Shown piece after piece: positions 24,113 to 35,120 of a stretch of 64,000 bases of DNA. The position numbers were made by a program, and so were the translations under genes. This DNA is from Pinus tabuliformis (taxonomy: Eukaryota; Streptophyta; Pinopsida; Pinales; Pinaceae): assembly GCA_031772625.1 (NCBI GenBank), contig CM062814.1:824174757-824238756 (forward strand), in the 5' to 3' direction. The notes under the pieces are model-generated. The model was not told the DNA's origin. It did no database searches and saw nothing but the letters and a program-made list of their open reading frames with translations. Position 1 is the stretch's first letter, and each line of letters starts with the position of its first letter.

Positions 24113-27100
24113 TTATGGAATATCCTTTTCATAGAGTGTTTCATTCTCTCTTACCTGTCCTGGCTTTCTTTTTGCGGCTTGGTTTGCTTGTTCATCCGCC
24201 TCCTTGTTATTACATCTGAGCACATGTTTGAAAGTAACACCTCCGAGAGCTCTGATGTTTTCCAAAGACCTGCTCTTGATATTATTCAGAGCCATTTGAT
24301 TGAAGTCATTCCCTGAGTTCATGGCTGCAATAATTATTGCTGAGTCACCCAAAATGAGGAGATTCTGGAGGCCGAGTTTCCTTGAAATGAGGGTGCCCAG
24401 AAGAAGACTGTAGGCTTCCGCCTTGTTGTTGGTCATTTTGCCTAATCCCCATTCATAGGTAACTATGATTTTCCCTTGGGTGTCCTTAATTATTCCGCCT
24501 GCTCCAGCTTGACCTGGATTATTCTTGGAAGCCCCGTCAAAATGAAGGACTGGTCTTCTTTGGTTTCGAATCCACTGTCTGATTTCTTCCTCTGTCCCTC
24601 GTAGCTTCCAGTCCGAGTTGCTTTTCCTTGTTCTTATGCTTTTCCTTGGGTTTGTTATGTATTTAAATTTGCTCATCCATTCTTTTATCCTTTCATCTGC
24701 CACCTCTGTGTCCATCTGGGTTATACCATTGGCTTCAATTGTCTCGGAAATGAGGGCAGTTGCTTTAGCCAAGATGCCCGTTATGCTTGGCTTTTCATTG
24801 TTGAAGATATACTTGTTTCGTGCAATCCATATCTGCCAACACAGGTTAGGAGGAATACTGTTCCAGAATCTTGGAGCTATATTTTTGCCTTTTTTGGATT
24901 GAAGAAGGCTTTTTTCCCAGTTTTTTTGGAGAATCGAGATCTGATTAGGAAAATCTTCTGTGATTATGGGACTGGTAAGGTGTTTCCAGCAGGCTTTTGC
25001 AAGCGGACATTCGATGAAGAGATGGGTGGTGCTTTCCTCCGCGGCCCTGCACATACAACAAATTGAAGGTCCATGAATACCTCTCTTTCTGAGATTCTCT
25101 GCCGTGAGGATTTTCCCATGGAGTAAGGTCCAATTGAAAAATTTAACCTTAGGGAGACATTCAGTTCTCCAAGCAACTTTGTACAGGGACCAATTATTGA
25201 CTGCTGATGCGTTCTGAAGGGCTTTATAACCATCTTTGACCGAGTATCTTCCTCCGTTGGGATCCCATACGAATTTATCATCTTGTTCTTTGTGTATGGG
25301 TGCTGAGCCTATGAGGGAGCTCTTGAGCTCTTCCCAGAGATTAGAGAGGTCTGAGGGGAGGTTGAGAGTCCTCCATCCTGTCCAATAGTTCTGTTCCCAA
25401 AGAGAAATATCGAAAAGGGTAATGAAACTAGCTTCTGTCATCCACCTCTGAAGGGGTCTGAGGTGAGGGATCATTTCTCTTGCATTTGTCCCCATTATTC
25501 TATCTTTCCAAATACTGATGTCTCTGCCATTGCCTGGGGCCCTGGAAATATAAGGTTTGAATTGAGGGAGCGATTTTTTGATGAGATTCCAGATGGGTGT
25601 GCCCTGTCTGTCTATGATATTTTCTGTGATGATGTTGCTATTCACCCCGCTCAAATATTTCTTCTTGATTACATCCGTCCACCAAGCCCCTTTTTCATTG
25701 AGAATTCTCCAAATTAATTTGTAGCCCATCGCTATGTTTGCTAATCTTGGAATTCTGATTCCAAGTCCACCCTTCTCCAAGGGGAGAATAACCTTTTCCC
25801 ATTTTACCAAGCTAAACTTTTTAGTGTTTTGCTTTCCTCCTTGCCACAGGAAACTTCTGATGATCAGCTCCATGTGCTTGTGGATACTGGCCGGTGCAAG
25901 AGTAATTGCAAACTGATAAATAGGGAGCGAGGCTAGGATGGACTTGATTAGGATCGTTCTGCCTGCTAAGTTGAGCCAATACACTCCCCAGTTCTGAAGT
26001 TTGCCTCTGAATTTTTCAATTATCTTTACCCAGATCTCAGATTTGATTGGTTCCTTTGCTAGAGGTAGCCCTAGATACATGAAATGAGTCCAATTTCTTT
26101 GGGCTGGGATTTCCATGATTAAGGATATTCGCTGGATAATATGATTGGGGACATTCCAAGTGTAGATCATACATTTGTTGTTGTTGAGCTTGCCACCAGA
26201 AGCTTGGAGGAAGAGGTCCAAAGCTTTCTTAAACCTTCTGGCCATGAGGCTTGAGGCACCTCCTATTAGTAAGGTGTCATCTGCGAAAAGAGAGTGGTTG
26301 ATACCTTTGATTCCTCTGACTATTTCTACCCCTGTTATTTCTTTTTTCTTGCGCAGATTTTCCAACTTCGTACTTAGAGATTCCGCCATGAGGATATAAA
26401 GGAAGGGGGAGAGCGGGCACCCTTGCCTTAGTCCTCTTGAACTTTTGAAGGCTTTGCTGGGTCTACCATTGATGAGGGGGGCCGTCCAGTTGTTTGAAAT
26501 GCATTCCATAATCCAGCTGATGAAGAGCTCGGATATACCAAATTTCTTAAGTACAGCCTGGAGAAAAGAGTGGTTGACCCGGTCGAAGGCATTTGCCATA
26601 TCTAACTTGATGATCATACCCTTTTCCTTTCTAGAAATGCTGCTCTGAATAGCCTCTTGAATAAGAATTACATTGTCCGTTATTTGTCTCCTGGGGACGA
26701 AGCCACCTTGATTCTCGGAAATGAGAGAAGGGAGAATTTTTTTGAGCCTGTTTGCTAAGATCTTAGTGATGATTTTGTAAGACACATTGCAGAGGGATAT
26801 TGGACGGAATCTATTGAAGGATTGAGGATTAGGATCTTTGGGTATAAGGGCCAAGTGGGAGGATTTCATACCGCTGCCCATCTTACATTTTTTAAAAAAA
26901 AATTTGGCCACTCTGATATAGTCCTTCTTTATGATGTCCCAATGGGTCTTGTAGAAGTCCACCGTGAAGCCATCAGGACCCGGAGCCTTGTCCGAGGCCA
27001 TGCTATGAATTGTCTGCTCTATCTCTTCCACCGTGAGCTCTTTGACCAGCTCAATGTTTTGGACTTCTGCAATTTTGTTCTCCATTATGTCGAGGAATTC

Positions 27101-28357
27101 CATGTTGTCTCTATACTGCGGATCCGCTGTGAGGAGGTCTTGAAAATGATGGGACGCTGCCTCCATAATTTCCTCTTGCTCTTTTAGTTCTTTTCCTTCC
27201 ACTATGATTTTCTCAATATTGTTCCCAGCTCGCCTCATTTTCAAACTATTGTGGAAAAAGGAAGTATTTCGATCTCCCGATTTGAGCCAGAGGCATCTCG
27301 ACTTTTGCCTTTGTTCCTCCTCCTCCTTTCTGTTCTGCTTGTACAGCTCCTTTTGTAATTCCATTTCTTTGAGCTGATCTTCTTCCGTGTCTTGTCTAGT
27401 TTCTTTTTCTTGGTTCCATTGTGTTATTTGTTTTTGGAGGTCTGTTTTGTTTTTACTCTCTTCTTTTGCCTTGTCTCTGGCCCATTGTTTGATGGCAAGA
27501 CGAAGGAGCTTTAGCTTTGATTCCCAAACGAAATGCGGAGAGCCTGTGATTTCTGCTGCCCACTGTTCTTTTATCAGAGATCTGAAGTCCTCATTACTGT
27601 CCCAGGCTCTGTTGTACTTGAAGGGGAGCGGTCCCATGTTTTTACCCTTGTCCAATCTCAGAGCCACAGGCTTGTGATCTGAGGTGTAACCGTGGATGAT
27701 GAGGCTTTTGATATTTGAGAAATTGGCTACTATTCTCTCTTGTACCAGAATGCGGTCCAGCCTCTCTTTTATATTGTTCCGACCTGCTCTCTTGTTTGAC
27801 CAGGTGAAGCGCCCGTTTTGAGGTTGGATGTCCACTAGATTGTGGGTTTGTATGATTTCTTCAAGGGCGTCTCTTGAGGGATCTGCAAGGAAATTTCCCC
27901 CTATCTTTTCTTCTGCGTTCCTTATTAGATTTAGGTCCCCACCCAAGAAGATATTCCTTCCTTGGGCATCTGATATGTCTGCAGAAATTGAGTCCCAACA
28001 AGAGGCTTTGTCTCGGAAGTGAGGAGGGGCATATACATTGTAAATGGTGTACTCTTCTGTCAAAGCTGTGTTTTGAATGTCTAATCTGATCCACCAGCCG
28101 CTCTGCCTGTGGTTTATTAGTTTCCATTTCCGTTTGTCCCAGATTGTCCCTATACCACCTGAGGCACCCATTGCACTTACTGCTATTCCTTCATAGGTTT
28201 TACTTCTTTTCAGGCTATTTTGGAATTCCTGCTCATTGATTTTGGTCTCCTGGAGTAGGAGGAAGTCTGGATTTTCTGATTTAAGTAGGTCTCGGACTGC
28301 ATTTGCTTTAAGGGAGGAGCCCATCCCCCTACAATTCCAAGAGACCAGATTCATCAT
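24113..28357 (-). CDS. LINE ORF2 protein: endonuclease, reverse transcriptase, zf-RVT, RNase H
   Basis: A 1414-residue polyprotein doing target-primed reverse transcription. The endonuclease (about 1-230) shows LVSWNCRGMG, LLLQETK, FLGGDLNLI, RLDRILV and YTSDHKPV, so its metal and catalytic residues look intact. The reverse transcriptase (about 485-740) shows FRPISLCNVSYKI, IIKLDMANAFDRV, GLRQGCPLSPFLY and the catalytic FADD near 692. A zf-RVT domain (about 1045-1120) has WRTECLPKVKFFNW, then CCMCRAAEESTTHLFIECP. A plant-type RNase H (about 1267-1390) keeps HFDGASKNNPG, KAEAY, GDSAI and KEADEQAN, the full acidic set. Such an RNase H marks a known plant L1 branch. No stop or frameshift is seen over 4.2 kb, so the protein may still be functional. 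Confidence 0.95.
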   Translation of the reverse strand: MMNLVSWNCRGMGSSLKANAVRDLLKSENPDFLLLQETKINEQEFQNSLKRSKTYEGIAVSAMGASGGIGTIWDKRKWKLINHRQSGWWIRLDIQNTALTEEYTIYNVYAPPHFRDKASCWDSISADISDAQGRNIFLGGDLNLIRNAEEKIGGNFLADPSRDALEEIIQTHNLVDIQPQNGRFTWSNKRAGRNNIKERLDRILVQERIVANFSNIKSLIIHGYTSDHKPVALRLDKGKNMGPLPFKYNRAWDSNEDFRSLIKEQWAAEITGSPHFVWESKLKLLRLAIKQWARDKAKEESKNKTDLQKQITQWNQEKETRQDTEEDQLKEMELQKELYKQNRKEEEEQRQKSRCLWLKSGDRNTSFFHNSLKMRRAGNNIEKIIVEGKELKEQEEIMEAASHHFQDLLTADPQYRDNMEFLDIMENKIAEVQNIELVKELTVEEIEQTIHSMASDKAPGPDGFTVDFYKTHWDIIKKDYIRVAKFFFKKCKMGSGMKSSHLALIPKDPNPQSFNRFRPISLCNVSYKIITKILANRLKKILPSLISENQGGFVPRRQITDNVILIQEAIQSSISRKEKGMIIKLDMANAFDRVNHSFLQAVLKKFGISELFISWIMECISNNWTAPLINGRPSKAFKSSRGLRQGCPLSPFLYILMAESLSTKLENLRKKKEITGVEIVRGIKGINHSLFADDTLLIGGASSLMARRFKKALDLFLQASGGKLNNNKCMIYTWNVPNHIIQRISLIMEIPAQRNWTHFMYLGLPLAKEPIKSEIWVKIIEKFRGKLQNWGVYWLNLAGRTILIKSILASLPIYQFAITLAPASIHKHMELIIRSFLWQGGKQNTKKFSLVKWEKVILPLEKGGLGIRIPRLANIAMGYKLIWRILNEKGAWWTDVIKKKYLSGVNSNIITENIIDRQGTPIWNLIKKSLPQFKPYISRAPGNGRDISIWKDRIMGTNAREMIPHLRPLQRWMTEASFITLFDISLWEQNYWTGWRTLNLPSDLSNLWEELKSSLIGSAPIHKEQDDKFVWDPNGGRYSVKDGYKALQNASAVNNWSLYKVAWRTECLPKVKFFNWTLLHGKILTAENLRKRGIHGPSICCMCRAAEESTTHLFIECPLAKACWKHLTSPIITEDFPNQISILQKNWEKSLLQSKKGKNIAPRFWNSIPPNLCWQIWIARNKYIFNNEKPSITGILAKATALISETIEANGITQMDTEVADERIKEWMSKFKYITNPRKSIRTRKSNSDWKLRGTEEEIRQWIRNQRRPVLHFDGASKNNPGQAGAGGIIKDTQGKIIVTYEWGLGKMTNNKAEAYSLLLGTLISRKLGLQNLLILGDSAIIIAAMNSGNDFNQMALNNIKSRSLENIRALGGVTFKHVLRCNNKEADEQANQAAKRKPGQVRENETLYEKDIP

Positions 28358-29613
28358 TTACCTTGCTTGTTGTGGGTCCCGCCTTTCTCTTTCATTTTCT
28401 CGCCACTTCCTTTTGTCTTGTCCAGATAAGTGTCCATTGGTTGTTGAGTCCCTGTGGCCATTTCTTTTGCTGCGGTCTCGTCCCTTATCTCTTTGTTGGA
28501 TTTCCTGCCGACTTTTCTTGGGGGATCCATGGAGATGTTGTTTTCCTTTGTCTTGTTCCTTGTTAGGATTCTTTCAACTGTTGGAGGAGGAGAGGATGGC
28601 GGAGGTGAGGAAGGGGTTTCGATGGGAGCTCTCGGGGAAGGAGGAGGGGAAGGGGGATCTTCCGTGGACAGAGATTCAAAGGGGTTGGAGGATGAAGGGA
28701 AGGACGGGCCAGATTGAGAGGGGGGTGTAGGATTTGGGGGAGGGTTTTTGGAGAGGTTTCCTTGAGGTGGGTTTGTTTTTTTCTTTTTGACTGTTTCCCA
28801 AACTTCCTCTGGAGCTTCGGGGTTAGCATCAGAAACATTTATCTTAGATTTGTTACATCTATTGGCAAAATGCCCGTATTCATGACATACCTTACATTTG
28901 AAGGGCAGCTGTTCGTAGTCCACTTGTTGTATGTGTGTCCATTGATCGACTTTGAGTTTGATAGCTTCTGGCAGGCCCTTTCCCAGATCAACTTCTACAC
29001 ATATCCTTGCGCAAGCGTGCATGTTCTCCTTTGGCTCAGATCTATCAATATACTTCCCCACTGCGTTTCCTATTGCTCTCACTGATTCGTCTCCCCAGCA
29101 GTGGAGAGGCAGGTGCGGGAGCCGAACCCAAACAGGGACAACGTTAGGAACGTCCATCTCTGGGTCAAAATCAGGAGTCCATCTATTCAAATAGAGGCCT
29201 CTTGTGTCCATGAAGTAAGGCCCATTTCTGAAGATAAGATTGCGATCCTCCGTTGATTCAAAGAGAAAGGTAAAGAACCCTCTTCCACAGAATCGTATTG
29301 CTATCTTACCTTGAACCATCGAGTTCCAGTTCCTTTCTACCCATCGCTGGACCGTGCGTGGAGAGGGCCATAGACCCGTAAACTGGCCTACAAGACCTCT
29401 GTCAGCTAGTGCCACTGCAGCTCTCCTCGGAAGGGCGGGAGGGAGCGAGACTTCCGGGATTTCATCCAGCTTTTTGATGAATCTTGAAGCTGAGGGTCTG
29501 ATCCTTTCAATAGAGTTCTCTGGAATAAGCGAGGCAAAGGACTTTTCCAGATCTTCTTGTTCCTGATAGGGTGGAGCCGATGCAGGCATGGTTGGAGCAC
29601 CTCTGGGAGTCAA
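28354..29613 (-). CDS. LINE ORF1 protein (DUF4283-type domain and CCHC knuckle)
   Basis: A 419-residue nucleic-acid-binding protein that would coat the LINE RNA and join ORF2 protein in the ribonucleoprotein. The region of residues 60-220 resembles the DUF4283 domain of plant L1 ORF1 proteins, with GRGFFTFLF, GLYLNRWTPDF and VPVWVRLPHLPLHCW. A CCHC knuckle CKVCHEYGHFANRC follows near 240-255. The next 100 residues are proline- and serine-rich (PPSPPPSPRAP), and the tail is basic. The start follows the GC-rich leader and the frame is unbroken. The stop overlaps the start of ORF2 as ATGA. Confidence 0.93.
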   Translation of the reverse strand: MTPRGAPTMPASAPPYQEQEDLEKSFASLIPENSIERIRPSASRFIKKLDEIPEVSLPPALPRRAAVALADRGLVGQFTGLWPSPRTVQRWVERNWNSMVQGKIAIRFCGRGFFTFLFESTEDRNLIFRNGPYFMDTRGLYLNRWTPDFDPEMDVPNVVPVWVRLPHLPLHCWGDESVRAIGNAVGKYIDRSEPKENMHACARICVEVDLGKGLPEAIKLKVDQWTHIQQVDYEQLPFKCKVCHEYGHFANRCNKSKINVSDANPEAPEEVWETVKKKKTNPPQGNLSKNPPPNPTPPSQSGPSFPSSSNPFESLSTEDPPSPPPSPRAPIETPSSPPPSSPPPTVERILTRNKTKENNISMDPPRKVGRKSNKEIRDETAAKEMATGTQQPMDTYLDKTKGSGEKMKEKGGTHNKQGK

Positions 29614-29941
29614 ACAGAGGAGGAAGGCAGCCTAGCAGCAGTGCTGCTGGGCGCAGAGGCTCAGAGGGAGCAGATCCAAAGGGCAGGCGAGGTGGAGTCC
29701 CGAATGAGAAAGCGCTGGGAGGGCAGGAGGCCCGGGAAAGGAGGAGGGCAGGAGGCCCCGTAAGGAGAGGGCAGGAGGCCCTGGAGGCAGGAGGGGAACA
29801 GAGCCTAGCAGCGGAGCTGCCAGGCGCAGGCTCGCAGAGAACTTAGGGAGCGGCCATGCGGGAGGAGCTCCAAACGCGCGCTCGTTCCAAAATCCGCGTA
29901 GGGTATGATCAAAAATCCCCAAAGTTTGGAGATTGAAAGCC
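29614..29941 (-). other. 5' leader of the LINE
   Basis: A GC-rich leader of about 330 bases precedes the ORF1 start. On the + strand it has repeats of the phrases gggcaggaggcc and ggcgcag. L1 elements carry an internal promoter in this position, so promoter activity is expected but not shown by a motif I can name. Confidence 0.6.
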
Positions 29942-29956
29942 AAATTGGATGTTTTT

Positions 29957-30633
29957 ATAAACTATTATTTTGTCATAATATACTGGCCTAAAACCCTATT
30001 TTATAGTAGTATTGAATTTTCTCGATTTGATGTGTTTGCATGACCTATTTGAGACTCCTTAAGTCCAACCTGAGCCTTTAGATTGACCCATAGATCCTTG
30101 AACCCAAATATTTAATTTATTCCATCATCCACCACAAACCCTAGTTTTTGGATCTTCATTTGGCATATTATTGTTGTAGGGTCCTTGGGGAATTTAGCTT
30201 AAGATCCTTGGGTTACTTGATGCCTTAGCCATACTAGAGAAGCCTTCCTTATGTTGGATTCCCTCCTTCACTAGAAAGATGGGAGTATTTTCTAACGTGA
30301 CAGTGGTAACACTATCATGTATTACACATTGTCTAGGTCACCTAATGAGGCTTTGCACTAGATGCTAGATTGTGTTGTACATTTTTGGCACTATTGTCAA
30401 GGAGGAGTTGAGTCCTTCTCCTCAAGATCTGAATTTCATGCTTCAATCTTTTTCTTGATGAATGTGTCTCAAAGCCTATTTGAATTTTTTGATATGGAAA
30501 CTCCATAGTCTCACCTAAACTCAAGGATTTCTATTCAAATACCTAATTTCCTTGTAAGACCAATAAGAGAAAATCACCTCACAAGTATTTTGCAATAAAG
30601 TGTGTCTTCAATAGTCCTTTAAGAGTTAGCTCC
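29957..30633 (+). other. Leader of the old Gypsy element, continuing past the LINE
   Basis: Continues the pre-LINE sequence of 22925. It is AT-rich and non-coding in appearance, running up to the gag-like region at 30634. A convincing primer-binding site was not found, so the LTR end could not be placed. Confidence 0.4.
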
Positions 30634-32500
30634 AATGGCTAGGCCATGGCTCACCGAAGCTTTCAAACCCTTGGATATAACTACTCTTCATGGATATCCC
30701 AACAATATGCTTGATAAAATTAATGAATGGCTGCCCAAATTCTCAAGATAATGTAATCACAACTGAAGAACACAAACAAATTTTACAAATATATGGGTGG
30801 TTTTAATATTTGAGAAGAGGATGTTGTCATGAGACTTTTTGCTCTTTCCTTCCAAGGAGTTGCTCAATCCTAGTTTGGATACTAACCTAAAAAGGGAATC
30901 AAAACCTTAGATCAATTTCATGAGGCTTTCACCAAGAGGTGGTAAAGTAGGAAAGATGGAAGGCTATTGATTGTCCAATTTCATGAGGTACAGATGGAGG
31001 TTTAAAATGTTAATAAAGAAGACAATGATGGTTGGTATCCTTATTGTGAGCAAACTCATAATGTCGATGATCGACCTTATAGTCAAGAGAATACTGAGGA
31101 AAATATTGAACATTCAAACTTGACAAATTATTCATATCACCCCACAATGTTACATGATACAGATTATCATCTTAAAAAACAAGAACATGGGGATTTGGTC
31201 AAAGGTCATATGAAAGTGAATGCGATTGAAACAAAGGAAAAACCTAGTAAAGGGTTACGTTATACAAGAATAAATAAGCAAAGAGCCCTCCAACTAATAA
31301 TGAAAATGTCCCTTCAAGTGGCTGGACTAGAACTTTATTTCCTCTGAATACTAATCCTTGTCCTCCCTCAACCTAAAATAATCATGAAGTTTCTTTAAAT
31401 GATGATTTGGGTAATATACTTGGTATAGTAAATGTCTGCATGCCTATCCTTGAGTTAATTAAATTTGCACCTCAAAGAGATCAAGTCAAGGGGAACCTAA
31501 ATACCCTCCTGCTACATTACAAAATAGGCATTATGAATGAATAAATGGAGGGAATCCACTTTTCTTCCTCACATTAGTAGTTAACAATATGTTACTTCAT
31601 AATTGTATGCTTGATTTTGGTGCTTTTTCTAATGTGATGCCATTAAAAGTCATGAATGAACTTAAGATGAAAATTACTAGACCTTATAGGAATGTTTTTG
31701 GTTTTGATTATAAATCCATCAAGGTCCATGGCCTTATTATGGATTTAAATGTTACTCTCGTTTCTTTTACAGGCATATCTATACTCATGGATGTTGTTGT
31801 GATAGATATTCTTGACGCATGGGGCATGCTCCTATGTAAGAAGTGGCATGCTACCTTAGGGAGGAACTTGCAAATGGACTTATCATATGCCACTCTTCCC
31901 ACTTCTAATGGTAAACTATTTATATTATACAAAGAACCAACTACAAGATACCATGTAGAGGATTTAAATGATAATATTTATCATGTGATTCATGCTAGTA
32001 GAGAGTTATGGAGCCATCATGACTCTACTAATTCAATGAAACTAGCGAAAGAGAATCCTTAATATTTGTCCATATTCCCTTTTGTTGCAAAACATAATAT
32101 TGATGAATAAGTCAAGGAAAGTAGAGTCGACGAAAGTGAGCATATAAAACCTTTAACCCATAATATTTCTTAGCAACATTTTGACCTTCAAACCCTTTAG
32201 GGAATAGTAATTTGGAAGAAAGGGGTAACTTAGGAAATGAAATATCCCATTTCAATGATGATATTAACCTTGAGGAATTGTATTCCCTTATTATTCAAAC
32301 ATTTATAACACATCCATATGATCAAACACTAAAAGGAAAAAGGAAACATAAATCCAAGAAGAACCCTAATTATAATGTTAAAGGGGAAGGATTTGAAAAG
32401 GGAAATATAGTGATAGTAAATGATGACTCCAACCAATACAAGGTGTATGAATTATCGAAGTTGATTTCTTTTATGTGACTACCTTGACAAGGTGAAGTTT
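30634..32500 (+). pseudogene. Gag and aspartic protease of an old Gypsy element (fossil)
   Basis: Gag-like sequence opens with MARPWLTEAFKPL and TLHGYPNNM, and downstream phrases match a retrotransposon gag core (FHEAFTKRW). The protease part at 31589-32062 has LDFGAFSNVMPLKVMNEL, MDVVVIDILDAWGMLL and LQMDLSYATLP, typical of plant Gypsy proteases. A lysine-rich tail follows at about 32212-32478. No reverse transcriptase or integrase is recognised before the CACTA element at 32641 or after it. The coding region is broken in several places. It appears to be the interior of the element whose LTR-like copies start at 17740 and 45789. Confidence 0.75.
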
Positions 32501-32640
32501 CCATTTCCAATTAGTGGTCAACTTCTTAAATCTCATACTAGCACTTGAGTGATTATGATATGTTGAATAGATTAGGATAGGTTGTGCGTCATGCATCTTG
32601 ATTTTGTGTCCTTCCATGCTTTCATCATGCTAATTTCATT

Positions 32641-32654
32641 CACTACAACAAAAC
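32641..32654 (+). repeat. Left terminal inverted repeat of the CACTA element
   Basis: cactacaacaaaac, preceded by the target duplication att. It is the exact inverse of 40151-40164. Confidence 0.95.
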
Positions 32655-32669
32655 CCTATGATTAGCATC

Positions 32670-34400
32670 CTTTTTTGCTTCCTTTTTTGCGTCTAGAGAC
32701 CATTTTTGGTGCTATTTGTGTCCATTTATCAAATATGGTGCAAAACTTGATGCAAAGTTTTCACCGAGTTTTGCACCAAGTCTTACATCAAGTTTAGCAC
32801 CAGGTATTGTAATAGGTTTTGCACCAGATTTTACACCAAGTTTTACGCCACGTTTTATGCCATGTTTTGTGCCATCTTTTGCACCATGTTTTGCATCAAG
32901 TTTGGCACCTAATTTTGTTTCACCATCTTTTGCATCCTCTATTGCATCCACTTTTTTCGCCTACACTTTCATCAACTTTTGCATCATCTCTTGCATCCTC
33001 TTTTACATCATTTTTTAAATCTTTTTTGCATCCATTTTTTGCATATTTTTTGCATCCCCTTTGTTCCAAGTTTTTCATTGAGGTTTGTGTCTAGTTTTTA
33101 CATCTAATTTTGCATCTACTTTTGTTGCATTGACTTTTACATCTTGTTTTGCATCCATATTTACATCCTCTTTTTCATCTGTTATTGTGTCCACTATTGC
33201 ATCCATTTTTCTTGTGCCATAATTTGCACCTAGTTTGACACCTCCCTTTGCACCCTTTTTTGTTTCTAAATTTGCGTCCATGATTGCATCCTCATATACA
33301 TCTAGGTTTTCATCGACTTTTACATCTATTTTTAATCCCTTTTTATATCCACTTTTGTGTCAAGATTTGCATTAGGTTTTGTGTCTTGTATTGCATCTAC
33401 TTTTGCATAGAATTTTGTTGCATCAACTTTTGCATCATATTTTACATCCACTGTTGCACCCATGTTTATGCCCACTTTTACATCCCTTTTTACATCCCTT
33501 TTTGCATCCTATTTTTCATCTTCATTTGCTTTTCTTTTTGTATCTATCATTACATCCACTTTTGTTGTGACACAATTTGTGCCATGTTTTGTACTTATCA
33601 TTATACCCATGTTTTCTTCCAATTTTGCATCCATCTTCGCATCCTCTTTTGCATAAAACATTGCATCTTTTTTTGCATCCAATTTTGTGTTGGGTTTTGC
33701 ATCCAATTTTTTTTCTCATGTTGCACCCATGTTTGCATCCACTTTTACATCCCTTATAGCATTTGGTCTTGCATCTAAGTTTGCATATTTTTTTGGGTCT
33801 ATTATTACATCCACTTTCTCATCCACTTTTTTTGTGCTATGATTTGTGCCATATCTTATGCCTATCATTGCAACCCACATTTTCTTCAACTATTGCATCC
33901 ACATTTGTATCCTCTTTTGTGTCCAAGTTTGCATCAAATATTGTTTATGTTTTTTGCATCCCATTTCGAATCTACTTTTACATCCACTTTTGATTCGTCG
34001 AATTTTGCAACTAATTTTGTGTTCAATATTGCACCCATGTTTGGCCCATGTTTACATCCCTTTTTTCATCCAATTTTTCCTCCTTTTTGCATTCAAGTTT
34101 GTGTCTTTTTTTTTTTACATTCATTGTAGTATCCACATTTGTTTCACCACAATTCATGCTAATTTTTATGCCCACTATTGTGCCCATGTTTTCTTCCACT
34201 TTTTCATCCATGTTTGAATCCTATTTTGTGTTCAAGTTTGCATCAACTATTGCATCTATTTTTTCATCCACTTTTGTGTCAGTTTTTTTGTCTTGTTCTG
34301 CATCTACTTATGTTGTGTCCACTCTTCATCCAAATTTATGTCTATTTTTATCCCCATTTTTTTTGTTCACTTTTGCATCCCTTTTCCAACACACATCATA
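32670..34400 (+). repeat. Left subterminal 12-bp repeat array of the CACTA element
   Basis: About 1.7 kb of a degenerate 12-base unit, roughly ttttgcatccac or ttttgcaccaag, in register for long stretches. Read backwards it yields artificial four-residue repeats such as GAKLDAKH. The size is large for subterminal repeats. Many copies keep the ttttgca core while the last bases vary, as expected if a protein-binding core is retained. Confidence 0.9.
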
Positions 34401-34435
34401 TTTTTTGCATTGATGATATTTCTTATGACATTGAA

Positions 34436-35120
34436 AATTATGAACAACTAATGAAAATGTCAATAATTATAACGATGATGATAATGAAGATGATGATGAT
34501 GACATGAATTGTGATTGTTATGATAATGACAATGATGATAAAGACGATGAGAGTTACAATGACAATGATGATGATGATGCTAATGACCTTGGCCATTCTT
34601 CCCAATTTTTAAATGTTGTCATGGTCAAAATCATAATAATTATCTTTGGCGTCATCTTCCAAGTCATCATCATCTGATCATCATTATCATTATTTTCATC
34701 TTGGTCATCATCAAGAACAATAATCACATGAATGATGATTATGATGTTCATGATGAAGATGACAGCAATTATGATAAAAATTATATTAGTTAAGATGATG
34801 GGGATGATGACAATTATAATGACAATGATAATAGTAGTAATGATGATGATCATCGATCATCTCTAAAAAATAAAGCTGTTATTTTTCTTGCATATATCAT
34901 GTGTCTTAACAACCCTTTTCGAGCACTCGTAACATTTTTTAGGTTGGTTGATGATATTTCTTATGATGCCTACAATTATGAACAATTGATGACAATATCC
35001 ATAATCATGATGATGATGATGGTGATGATGAAGACATGAATGGTGATTATGACAATAATGAAATGATGACATTGATGGTGGTGATGATGGTGATAATGAA
35101 GATGATGACCCTCCCTCTAA
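34436..35120. repeat. Degenerate GAT/ATC trinucleotide tract inside the CACTA element
   Basis: Two stretches (about 34440-34860 and 34980-35110) are dominated by gatgat, aatgat and gatgatgac phrases, with a short unrelated segment between. They produce artificial Asp- or Ile/Met-rich frames. A simple-sequence expansion is the plain reading. Confidence 0.8.

Larger units (their letters stand above)
22926..29941 (-). mobile_element. Full-length L1-type LINE with intact ORF1 and ORF2
   Basis: A non-LTR retrotransposon of about 7.0 kb on the - strand. Its 3' end is a 15-base T run on the + strand (22926-22940). It is flanked by a perfect 15-bp duplication aaattggatgttttt at 22916-22930 and 29942-29956, whose T5 overlaps the tail. 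Parts from the 5' end are a GC-rich leader of about 330 bp, ORF1 (419 residues), ORF2 (1414 residues) overlapping ORF1 by four bases, and a 1.2 kb 3' region with an extra open frame. The implied cleavage at TTTTT/A suits an L1-type endonuclease. Perfect duplication, intact tail and two open long frames point to a recent insertion. Confidence 0.95.

Noticed and set aside
24618-28730. Numerous + strand frames across the LINE
   Set aside because: They are antisense shadows of ORF1 and ORF2.
31589-32062. Possible host aspartic protease gene
   Set aside because: The motifs match Gypsy proteases and it lies after gag-like sequence. It is an element fossil.
32712-34413. Many overlapping frames with GAK/DAK or Phe/His/Leu-rich repeats
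   Set aside because: They are by-products of the 12-bp CACTA array, in which any frame stays open. The same holds for 38670-39992.
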